From Stenogyne calaminthoides (Eukaryota; Streptophyta; Magnoliopsida; Lamiales; Lamiaceae): 64,000 nucleotides of DNA. Both the position numbers and the translations under genes were made by a program. This document shows, in pieces, positions 22,352-32,370 of this stretch. The stretch spans positions 16,300,175 to 16,364,174 of the forward strand of contig JBBCBC010000025.1 in NCBI GenBank assembly GCA_037126765.1, given 5' to 3'. Positions within the stretch are counted from its first letter, which is position 1. The number at the start of each line of letters is the position of its first letter. Below the pieces are notes generated by a model. It was not told the origin of the DNA and ran no database searches. It saw only the letters and a list, made by a program, of their open reading frames with translations.

Positions 22352-24304
22352 TGTTGGGGTTATACTGGAAAGTATGCTTTTACTTTGTATAACCAAACTG
22401 AATTTCTGTCTTATTTACTGAAATAAATTATTTATCACTGATGCTTTAAATATCATTGAATGTTACATATATTTACTGCATAACTGTTCAATAAATAGTA
22501 CGTGTTACATTGTAGTTAATTTAGTGATACCAGATCATAGAAGATTAAATTAACAGTTCCTTGTAACCAAAAGTACACCATTCACGACCTAGATGGAAAT
22601 GAACAATCCATTGTGAAAGGTTGAAGTGTAAGGCTCAGATTGGCTTGTCTTGACTAAAAGATTACACTAGTGCATGACTGATGCACTGAATAGGACCTAC
22701 AGGAGGACAAATTCTTCAGCACTACACTAGGAAGAATTAGACCTCAGTGGTTCGTTATTTCTTAATCTTCGTCCCTTAAATAGGATCGCGTGTGGTTAGT
22801 AATTATTGCTTTAACTTATTACGGGTAGAGAATCAACGAGATTCAATACTTTATATCTTGGGCAATATTATTGGTCACATGCGATTGCTAAGATTTAATA
22901 CGAAGAATCATGTGCAAGTACGCTTGTTCGATTTGCCCCCTTGGGAGGTTCATAAGATTTATCATACCAAATCTTGCAAGTGGAACTAGTTTCCGGTATG
23001 GATAATAATGTTGAATCGTTCCTTAACCAAGGACAAAAGATATTAATTAATGGAAAGTTATTTCGGTGGCTTGAATTAATTAATGGGCTAGATAATCTTA
23101 AACACGAGAAATAATAACCGGGAGTCATATTAACAGTAATATGGGTTAAGATGGATAGTGCAATATTAATTATGTAGTGAGATTAATTAATATTTATGGG
23201 CTTGAATAATATTGTGGCTCAATATTGATAGTTCAAGATCCATTGGAAGGTCCAATCTTAATTCTCCTAAAGGCCCCTCAAGTAGCCCAAACATAAAGTC
23301 CAATAACGGAAAAAGGTGTTTAAAAATAAAATAAATTTTTGTTGCTATTTTTCATAAATTTTCGAAAAATATGAATAAAAGGGGAGAAAGATTTTCTTTG
23401 AATTTGGTTATGGAATGAAGATATGTATTCTTGGAATACAAGATTATCTCATTAAATTCAAGAAATCTCCCACTTGGTTATTTATATGATGATTTTCGAA
23501 AAACATAGAAAAAGAAGGAAAAGAAAGATTTTCTTGATTTTCTTGAAAAGATATTATGGAAGATGTGTATTCTTGGAATACAAGAATATCTAATAAATTC
23601 AAGAAGATCCAAATCTTGGAATCTTTATCCTTAATTTTTGAAATACCATAACAAGAGGAGTTGTAATTTTTGTGGAATATTTAATTATGGAGAAAAGAAT
23701 ATATGGGATATATTCAAGATTTCTTGGAGATCAAGAAAAAGATTTTCCCATCTTTATTTCAACCTAAAATTTCGACCAACCCCTCATTATAAATAGGGGA
23801 TGAATGTTTCATCCCGGGTGAACACGAAAATTGGTTTTTCGGAAAAATATCAGCGTCGATAAAATATCAAATATTTTGAAACGTCGACAGATTGTGTATT
23901 TTTGAAAAACCTCAATTGTGAGTGTGCAATTCCATGTGTTGGAAAAATTAGAAATCCACAAAGGTGGTGCAACATAATTTTATTTTTCCTTTTGTTAAAT
24001 TATTCGCGAGTTCCTTCCACCAGATTGTTGAACAAGGGCAAGGGAATACTTGAGAAGGCTTTTTGGTGTGTTCGTGTTAACGGGATCTATCTTCTCAACG
24101 GTTGTCACTCCGAGAGGTTAGTTCACAAAAACCCGTAGCAATTCTGCATGCGTAGGATTTATGTGAACTGTTTATATGCATGATTTGTTGTTGAATTATT
24201 ATTTGAATTAATATAGGATTAATTCATGCTAGTAATAATTGTTAGAATTAAATTTGTATTTAAATATTCATCCCGAATAGACATGGGCAATTAATTCCCC
24301 AACA
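22352..24304 (+). repeat. 3' LTR of copia element A
   Basis: 1953 bp bounded by TGTTGGGG..CCCCAACA, directly after the polypurine tract. It contains a TATA box at 23788. The right end abuts B2 reverse-transcriptase sequence at 24305, so A is inserted in B2. A 5' LTR and target duplication cannot be identified. Confidence 0.9.
23788..23796 (+). promoter_or_regulatory. LTR TATA box (A)
   Basis: TATAAATAG in CATTATAAATAGGGG, about 1.44 kb into the LTR. Confidence 0.6.
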
Positions 24305-25449
24305 AAGGTTTCATCATAATCCAAGCCATCTTCTTGGGAATAACCTTGTGCAACTAGCCTTGCCTTGTTTTTTACAATGTTGTTGCTTTCATCTCTCTTA
24401 TTCTTGAACACCCACTTAGTTCCAATCACATTGTGCCTCTTAGGTCTATCCACTAGCTCCCAAACTTCATTCCTTGAAAACTGATTCAGCTCTTCTTACA
24501 TAGCAGTAATCCAAAATGAATCTTGTAGAGCTTCTTCAATCTCAGTAGGTTCTTTTTCAGATAGGAAGCAGCAGAACAAAGCACTTTCTCCATGGAACCT
24601 TCTTGTTTTGACACCATCTAATAGATCACCCACAATCTGACTTTTAGGATGACTATCCAACCATTTTCTCCTGGATGTTCCCCCTTCAGTAGTATCCTCA
24701 ACATTAGAAATGTTAGGTTCAGGTAGTTCATTAAATTCAGGGAACAATAGAAAAGGAGAAAGAGAATCATCTTCCTCAGGGGAAATTCTATTCAGAACAT
24801 TATCAGAGACATTTGTTCCCCTTTGGTTGATAGATTCAGAATTTGCCTCAGCTGTGACCACATCTTCATCGGCATTACATACCTGAGTCAGAACTGGTGT
24901 ATGTTCAGATTGGTCAGCTTCAGTGTGTTGACTTTCCTTCAGTGGAGAATTTCCATCCCGAGTCTCACCATCCTGAGTTTTTCCATCCTGAACTTCTTTG
25001 TCTGAGTCTGATTCACTCCATTCATAGAAAGTGACTGACTTCTTCTTTTCAGGTTCAGAGGATGTTTTATCATTCTTTTTCAGGCTATGTCTGGTGATTC
25101 TCTTGATCAGTTCTCCTGAGTCATGTTCTTGTTTCTTCTGAACACAAGTAGATTCATCAAAAACAACGTGAGGTGTTTCTTCCACAATAAGAGTCCTACA
25201 ATTGTAAACTCTGAAGGCTTTACTGACTTCAGAACATCTTAAGAATATCCCTTCATCAGCTTTGCCATCAAAAGTTTTCAACTGATCTTTACCATTATTG
25301 TGTATGAAACACTTGCAACCAAACACACGAAAGAAAGAAACAAGAGGCTTCCTTTCATTCCACAACTCATATGGAGTTTTTCCTTGGTTCTTGGTCAGCA
25401 TGGATCTGTTCTGAGAGTAGCATGCAGTATTGATAGCTTCAAATTTCAA
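24305..25449 (-). pseudogene. pol: Integrase C-terminus, linker and RT start of B2
   Basis: Continues the B2 pol from 25449: NTACYSQNRSMLTKNQGKTP, the acidic linker, DSFWITAM, then a stop at 24496 and WVFKNKRDESNNIVKNKARL up to GLDYDET, where the sequence is cut by the end of LTR A at 24304. The catalytic part of RT, RNase H, third ORF and 3' LTR of B2 are not present next to it. Confidence 0.88.
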
Positions 25450-26432
25450 AATCTTTTAGGAATATCGACAAAGAATCATTGTCCTTGCAGCTTCTTTCAG
25501 AGTCCTATTTCTTCTTTCAGCAACACCATTCTATTGTGGGGTCCTTGCAGCTGATGTTTCATGAGCTATTCCATTTGTTGGCACAATAATCGATATAATA
25601 TGATTGATAAACTCAGTTCCTTTATCTGATCTGATTTTGACCACACTCAGATTCTTTTCAAGATGAGCATTTTCGATGAGTTCAAAGGTTTTGTGCGAGT
25701 CTCTTTCTTACTGAGTAAGAATATGACCCATGTATATCTAGAGTAGTCATCAACTACCACAAGTGTGTATTTTCTGCCATTAGTGCTCACAGGTGTTACT
25801 GGACCAAAGAGATCCATATGTAATAGTTGTAGTATTCTATCAGTAGAAACATCTACTTTGCTTTTGAAAGATGCTCTGATTTGTTTTCCTTTCTGACAAG
25901 CATCACATACATGATCTTTACTAAACACTTCATTGGGTAACCCCCTCACAAGTGCTAATCTTGCAAGTTTGTTCAGGGTTTTGAAGTTTAAGTGATTCAT
26001 TCTTTTGTGCCACAACCAACTGGTATCAGTGGAACTTTTTGCAACCAAACATGTATCTTTAGGAGTTGAACTCCAATCAGCAAGATACACATTTCTTTTT
26101 CTAGTACCAGTCAGTAAAATTTTATGTGAAGTATTGTCTTTCACATAACATAAGTTCTTTGAGAACTCAACACTGAATCCTTTGTCACAAAATTGGCTGA
26201 TAGAAAGCAAGTTATGCTTTAGACCAGACACATATGAAACACCATGGATATGAAAAGATTCAACTTCAAGAGTTCCATATCCTTCAGTTTGTCCTTTGGA
26301 ATTGTCTCCAAATGTGATTTGAGGGCCTTTTTGCTCAACATAGTCAGTGATTAGTTGCTTATATCCTGTCATATGTCTTGAACATCCACTATCCAGATAC
26401 CATACAGCAGGAGCCAATTCATTTCCACTCAT
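25450..26432 (-). pseudogene. pol: Protease and integrase core of B2
   Basis: Protease active site WYLDSGCSRHMTG at the N-terminus (copia aspartic protease; DSGCS here), ITFGDNSKGQTEGYG, then the GAG-pre-integrase/zinc finger (WLWHKRMNHLN..CDACQKGKQ) and integrase HMDLFGPV and VDDYSRYTWVIF. The frame breaks near 25650; the SDKGTEF and AERRN blocks continue in other frames down to 25450. It is in the same frame as the preceding Gag-linker, separated from it by a single TGA at about 26490. Confidence 0.9.
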
Positions 26433-26489
26433 CAGTGCTATGTTGTATTCATTCAGCTCAGTGCCCTTTTCCTTTACCTGAAAAACAGA

Positions 26490-27340
26490 TCAGTTCTTAG
26501 GTACCCATTTGGTGTAGGGTCCTACCAGGTTAGTTGTACCTTTTGGAACCCAAATCTGCCTAACAACTCTAATTACTTTAGAGTGGCTGATTTGTCTCCC
26601 ATAAACATCTACATACACATTCACCACCCTAGGTGCCTTGGCAATATCCTGTGTATGAGTGCCAGCCTTAGCATGAACATGAGCCTTAGAGTTCTTCTTG
26701 GGTTCAGGCCTTTTGTTCAAGTGCCTTGGCTTTTGTGCAACTGGTCTCTGTCTCTGCTGACTTGGGTTCAGGAAACCTTTACCCTTAGGCAAGTGGGGTT
26801 TAGGTTGCCTGTACTGAAATTGGGGTCTTTCAGTAATCTGAGGACTTGGTCTTTTCAGTTGAGAATATCTCTGCTGAGTGTTTCTCTTCTGAAAATTCCT
26901 CTGATGGTTCAGTGCAGATATCTTTAGGTTGGTATTCTTAGCCTGAGGCTTTGAAGTATCGGCTCAAGATTTCCCTCTTGAGTGGTCGGGTCGTTTTCAA
27001 GCATTTTCATGAGGTCTGGGCTTTCTTCCCTGAACCTTCAGTTTTTCTGAAACCATAGGTCCTTTACCCTTGTCTAAAACTCTGGGCAGTTCTTCAGTAA
27101 GAAGATTAGATGCCACTTGTTTAACAAAGACAGTCTTGGTGCTACTAGAAGCAGCATTCAGAAGACCTTGTGAGGTTCCCCCTGGAATGTATCCCAATCC
27201 AGCTTTTATAGTTGCAGGTCTTTGATAACTCTGAATTTCATCTATCACTTTAGATGCAGAATTCAATAGAGCTAACTTTCTCTGCGCACTATCCTCACAT
27301 TTCTTTAGAGTTTCATGCTTCTCAAAGAGGTCATTGAACT
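26490..27340 (-). pseudogene. gag: C-terminal Gag/linker of B2, downstream of the inserted element
   Basis: Two frames: 27266-26997 (NSASKVIDEIQSYQRPATIK) and 26792-26490 (KAPRVVNVYVDVYGRQ, LVGPYTKWVPKN, stop). This is the linker between the zinc knuckle and the protease of Sirevirus-like Gag-Pol, rich in Lys, Arg, Gln and Pro. It is the continuation of 30685-32300, interrupted by the small LTR element. The terminal TGA sits where B1 (TAA) and C (TGA) also have a stop. Confidence 0.8.
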
Positions 27341-28913
27341 TGTTGGTCCCTTTTTTGGAAACCCATTAGTGCGGAAAATACCATGTAATGCATATAAAAC
27401 AGGGGTGAGGGCAGAGTGATTTCAATTACTTTTTTTTTCTTTTAAGAACGATGTGTATTTTGCTTAATCGAATGCATATGGCAAGTAAGAACATAAAGCA
27501 GTAAAGAACACACGATTTTATAGTGGTTCGGACAACTCATCTTACATCCACTCTTCCCTTCATGGGGCACCAACTTAACCAACTGGACTTAGTTTAACGT
27601 GTTAGTCCAACATCCAACAGATGTTTACCGAGTTCTCACTCAAACGGGACTTATCACCCTTACGGGATCGCCTATAGATGTTTACCGAGTTCTCACTCAA
27701 CCTACAAACTTATCCTACCAAACTGATTTGGGTAAGGTTTGTTTGGTTTCCAACTAGGGTGAGATTTTCCCTTACATTTGTTTAGCCTCAATGCTAAGGA
27801 TGGGAAAATCTCTCTAAGCTTAGGATATTACATTTGTGCTTAGATCTAGGGTAGAACACTCTTGAATATATGCGTGTATTTCTTGCTCAGTGTTCTATGG
27901 TGGGAATGCTTGAGTATATGGCTCTTGGCTCTGTAGCATCTTTTTCCACATTATCCACCACGAATAATGAAGGAAGAACTTGTATTTATAGTGTGGATTT
28001 GAATGTTACCGTTGGATGTAGTCACATTCAAATTCATACTACTTTGTAGCTTTAACAGCTTTTTCAAGCTTGTTGTCTTCCTCTCATTGGTCCACGTCAG
28101 CTGAATCTAACGACTATATTCTTCAGGATCTTCTGAGTCTTCAGGGTTCTCTGAGTCTTCAGGTTTCTCTGAGCCTTCAGGTTTCTCTGAGCCTTCAGGT
28201 TTCTTCTGAGTCTCAGGTTTCTTGATTCAATGAGACTTCTCTTGGCCGGACCTTGTACGTCGGTCATCTTGACACTTTCGAATAACCGAGTTCAGCTCTT
28301 GACTTCGGACAATCGACCCTCGTGTCACTAAGCATTTTCGAGCTAACCCGATCATCGATGGCGTTCGATTCTCGATGAATATGACTTGGATGACTTCTAC
28401 TTTGATCCGGTATCTGATTTTTGGTTTTCGATGTCGATTTCTTCTCAAATCGATCGATCGGCTCACATGATCGGATCGATATAGCTCAGTCGACATATCA
28501 GTTTATCTGCATCAGATTAGTACATCAGGTTAGCATATCAGGTTAGCTTATCTGATCTCGATCACGTCTGATCTCGATCAGTCTCATCTGCTCCTCTTCT
28601 GATCTGCAACCTCCTCTTCTGATCTGCAACCTCCTCTTCTGATCTGGTCATCTGGTCATCTGATCTTCTGATCAGTTGGCTTAACTTTTCTTTTCTTCTG
28701 ATTTTGCACAACTCATCAGTTAACTCCGGAACTCATCTTACTCATCTGATCTTGATCAGCCTCGTCTGATCTCGATTATCTACTTCTGATTTCGTGAGTT
28801 CCCCCTCAACTTGTTCTCTCGTTCCCCCTCAACTTGTTATCTGTAAATTAACTTCAATAACACAAGTTGATAATGTTTTTGGCACAATTCATCAAAACTA
28901 AAATATCCCAACA
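27341..28913 (-). repeat. 3' LTR of the near-empty element
   Basis: TGTTGGTCCC..ATCCCAACA on the plus strand. TATA box TATAAATA on the minus strand at 27983-27990; a GAGTCTTCAGG array at 28120-28215; a GATCTGCAACCTCCTCTTCT repeat near 28600. Confidence 0.88.
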
Positions 28914-29118
28914 ATTTCCCCCTTTTTGATAATGACGCCAAAACATTAAAATATATGCATTTTTACAGAAATGGGTTTTTGTTTAAGAAGATCAGTTCAG
29001 GTTGTCACTTTGAAAGCTTGTGAACTTTTGAACTCCCGGTCTGATACAAATTGTTGGTATCAGTTCAGATGGTCACATTGAAAACAATGATCTTTTGAAC
29101 TCCTGCTCTGATACCAAT
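28914..29118 (-). other. Internal region of the near-empty element: PBS and PPT
   Basis: On the minus strand ATTGGTATCAGAGCAG (29118-29103) primes on initiator Met tRNA, and ATCAAAAAGGGGGAAAT (ending at 28914) is the polypurine tract. Between them an approximately 66-bp segment that includes the primer site is present twice (28985-29050 diverged, 29051-29118). Confidence 0.85.
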
Positions 29119-30684
29119 TGTTGGTCCCGATTTTGGAAACCCATTAGTGCGGAAAATACCATGTAATGCATATAAAACAAGGGTGAGGACAGAGTGATTT
29201 CAATTACTTTTTTTTTCTTTTAAGAACGATGTGTATTTTGCTTAATCGAATGCATATGGCAAGTAAGAACATAAAGCAGTAAAGAACACACGATTTTATA
29301 GTGGTTCGGACAACTCGTCTTACATCCACTCTTCCCTTCATGGGGCACCAACTTAACCAACTGGACTTAGTTTAACGTGTTAGTCCAACACCCAACAGAT
29401 GTTTACCGAGTTCTCACTCAAACGGGACTTATCACCTTTTACGGATCGCTTTATAGATGTTTACCGAGTTCTCACTCAACCTACAAACTTATCCTACCAA
29501 ACTGATTTGGGTAAGGTTTGTTTGGTTTCCAACTAGGGTGAGATTTTCCCTTACATTTGTTTAGCCTCAATGCTAAGGATGGGAAAATCTCTCTAAGCTT
29601 AAGATATTACATTTGTGCTTAGATCTAGGGTAGAACACTCTTGAATATATGCGTGTATTTCTTGCTCAGTGTTCTATGGTGGGAATGCTTGAGTATATGG
29701 CTCTTGGCTCTGTAGCATCTTTTTCCACATTCTCCACCACGAATAATGAAGGAAGAACTTGTATTTATAGTGTGGATTTGAATGTTACCGTTGGATGTAG
29801 TCACATTCAAATCCATACTATTTTGTAGCTTTAACAGCTTTTTCAAGCTTGTTGTCTTCCTCTCATTGGTCCACGTCAGCTGAATCTAACGGCTATATTC
29901 TTCAGGATCTTCTGAGTCTTCAGGGTTCTCTGAGTCTTCAGGTTTCTCTGAGCCTTCAGATTTCTCTGAGCCTTCAGGTTTCTTCTGAGTCTCAGGTTTC
30001 TTGATTCAGCAGACTTCTCTTTAGCGGACCTTGTCGTCGGTCATCTTGACACTTTCGAGGGCTAAGCGAGTTGACTCTTGACTTCGAACAATCGACTCTC
30101 AGTCACTAGCTTTTTCGAGGCTAGCCCGATCATCGATGGCGTTCGATTCTCGGTGAATATGACTTGGATGACTTCTCGCTTTGATCGGTATCGCAGTTAC
30201 GGTTTTCGATATCTCGATTTCTTCTCCCTCGTCGATCGGCTCACGTGATCGGTCGATTATAGCATCGGTCGGCATATCGGTTTATCTGCATCGAGTTAGT
30301 ACATCGGGTTAGCATATCGGGTTAAACTTATCGATCTCGATCCGCGTCGATCTCGTCGATCTCATCTGCTCCTCTTCTAATCTGCAACCTCCTCTTCTGA
30401 TCTGGTCATCTGATCAGGTCATCTGGTCATCTGATCTTCTGATCAGCTGGCTTAACTTTTCTTTTCTTCTGATTTTGCATAACTCATCAGTTAACTCCGG
30501 AACTCACCTTACTCATCTGATCTTGATCAGCCTCGTCTGATCTCGATTATCTACTTCTGATTTTGTGAGTTCCCCCTCAACTTGTTCTCTCGTTCCCCCT
30601 CAACTTGTTATCTGTAAATTAGCTTCAATAACACAAGTTGATAATGTTTTTGGCACAATTCATCAAAACTAAAATATCCCAACA
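29119..30684 (-). repeat. 5' LTR of the near-empty element
   Basis: Colinear with 27341-28913. TATA box at 29762-29769. Differences from the other LTR cluster at about 30030-30370, where TCAG/CTGA of the left copy appear as TCGG, TCG or CGA. Confidence 0.88.
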
Positions 30685-32300
30685 TAACTCAATTCTGATA
30701 AGTTGAATCTCTTTAGTGGATTTCTCTAAATTTCCATTCAGGATCTCTATCACCTTCTCTTTTTCTGAGAGTTGTACTTTCAGAACATCTAGTTCATCAG
30801 TAGTTTCCATCAACTGAGAAGTGATCTCAGCATTTTTAGATTCTTTCCACTTTGATTCTCGTGATCGATTCCTTTGTTACGCTTCTTGAGTTTCAATGGC
30901 GATTCTTGTAACCTGTAATAGTCCTTCATAAGATTCTCAAATGAATCCATCAGTCAAAGTTCTTTAGCATAGTTGAACTTGAGAACTCATGTGCTTGTGT
31001 AGGAGCAACAACAGAGATAGAAGAATTTACCTCCTCCACAACCATAAGACAGATATCATCACTGTCACTATCTGAGAAAATCTCATCTGAGGAACTGGAT
31101 CCTTCTTCAGAATGTTCTTCTTCCTCAGCAATCATAGCTTTCTTGCTGGAGAACTTCTTGTCTCTCTTGGCTTGTCTTTCTTTTCGTTCTTTAGCACTCA
31201 GCTCAGGACAGTCATATTTAAAGTGACCTATCTTTTGACAGTTGTAGCATCTGATGGCATCATCATCCTGATCACTATCCTCCTTGGTCTTGGAATCCTT
31301 CTTTTTGGATGAGGATCCTTCAGCTTTCTGGTCCTTTTTTTTCTCAGTGTATCTGTCCTCAGCTTTTGAGTCTCTCTTGTACCTGTTATTCCTATAATAT
31401 TTCTTATATTTCCCATATCTGCTATTGAGTCTTTCAAACCTCCTTGCCATCAGTACTAGCTTATCCTCCTGCTCATCCTGATTTTTTGCAAGTGAATTCT
31501 CAGACTCTCTAGACTTATAGGATTTTTCTTTGGCTTTGAAAGCCACATTCTTGTTAGATGAAGAATCATCTTTGCTGTCAGATTTCTTAGATTTCTTGTC
31601 AATCACAAACTCATAAGCTTTTAGTTCGGAGAAAACTTGTTGATATGGTATGGAATCAATATTTTTGGTGTTTTCAATCACCACAGCATGTATATCCCAT
31701 TTCTTAGATAATCCTCTAAGAATTTTCAGTGCCACTTCTCTCTGAGGGTATCTTTTCCCAAGAGCATTCAGATCATTCATGATGCTAGTGAATCTGACCT
31801 CGAGTTTGTCAATGGATTCACTATCTTCCATTTCAAAGCTATCAAACTTTCCAATAGCAACAGAAAGTTTGTTTTCCTTAATATGATCTGTGCCTTGACA
31901 CATAACAACAAGTGTGTCCCATATTTCTTTTGCAGTTTCACAATGAGAAATCATCCCCATAACACCATCATCAATAGTGCTATACAAAGTATCTTTAGCA
32001 ATGTAGTCAAGATTGACTAACTTTCTCTCATCAGGAGTAAGTTGATCATCAGACTTTGGAAATTCATCTCTGGGATCATTCCTCTCGATGCTCGATGATT
32101 ACGGGATTCATAACGATAAATTTGAATGGTCCTTCAGAAACCACTCTCCACATTCTTTCATGTTTTGAATACAGATGAGCCTGCATTCTCAATCTCCATA
32201 GATCATAGCTCTCAACAGAGAACATAGGAAGTTTCTTAGAAGGCATAATGACTGAGCCTTGTAAGATATCAGCAAACAGATCTATTCCGTAGACCACCAA
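30685..32300 (-). pseudogene. gag: Gag of B2 (UBN2 type with zinc knuckle), N-terminal part
   Basis: Structural protein of the element particle. The N-terminus (from 32300) has the copia Gag feature YDLWRLRMQAHLYSK. After a frame shift near 32076 comes the UBN2 region (AKEIWDTLVVMCQGTDHIKE, KLEVRFTSIMNDLNALGK, LKILRGLSKKWDIHAVVIE) and a Lys/Ser-rich region. A CCHC zinc knuckle CYNCQKIGHFKYDC at about 31245-31200 is followed by an acidic Ser-rich tail. The open frame 31987-30950 ends at a stop; the coiled-coil continuation (ELDVLKVQLSEKEKVIEIL) is at 30813-30685, where the near-empty LTR element interrupts it. Confidence 0.9.
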
Positions 32301-32354
32301 AGTCTTTCAGCAAAATAGACTATGGCTACCAAAGCAAGTGGTCAAATTGAACCA

Positions 32355-32370
32355 CTGCTCTGATACCACT
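32355..32370 (-). other. Primer binding site of B2
   Basis: On the minus strand AGTGGTATCAGAGCAG directly follows the LTR end, complementary to initiator Met tRNA as in most plant copia elements. Confidence 0.88.

Larger units (their letters stand above)
27341..30684 (-). mobile_element. Near-empty LTR retrotransposon (LTR-PBS-205 bp-PPT-LTR) inside B2 gag
   Basis: Two LTRs of 1573 bp (27341-28913) and 1566 bp (29119-30684) flank only 205 bp, which hold a Met-tRNA primer site (29103-29118) and a polypurine tract (28914-28935). No coding capacity. Flanks are GAACT on the left and TAACT on the right, a 5-bp target duplication with one mismatch. If the element and one duplicate are disregarded, the B2 gag frame runs through in phase, so this is an insertion into gag. 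The polypurine tract and LTR tips resemble those of the B family, so it probably moves with B-type proteins in trans (inference). G (45183 onward) is a second member. Confidence 0.85.

Noticed and set aside
28227..28496. 89-codon frame in an LTR (and similar frames at 46283-46591)
   Set aside because: Lie within LTR U3 sequence; not shared in frame between LTR copies.
29103..29118. tRNA-like sequence
   Set aside because: Only the 3'-end complement of initiator Met tRNA, i.e. a primer binding site, not a tRNA gene; the same applies at 32355, 46885 and 61651.
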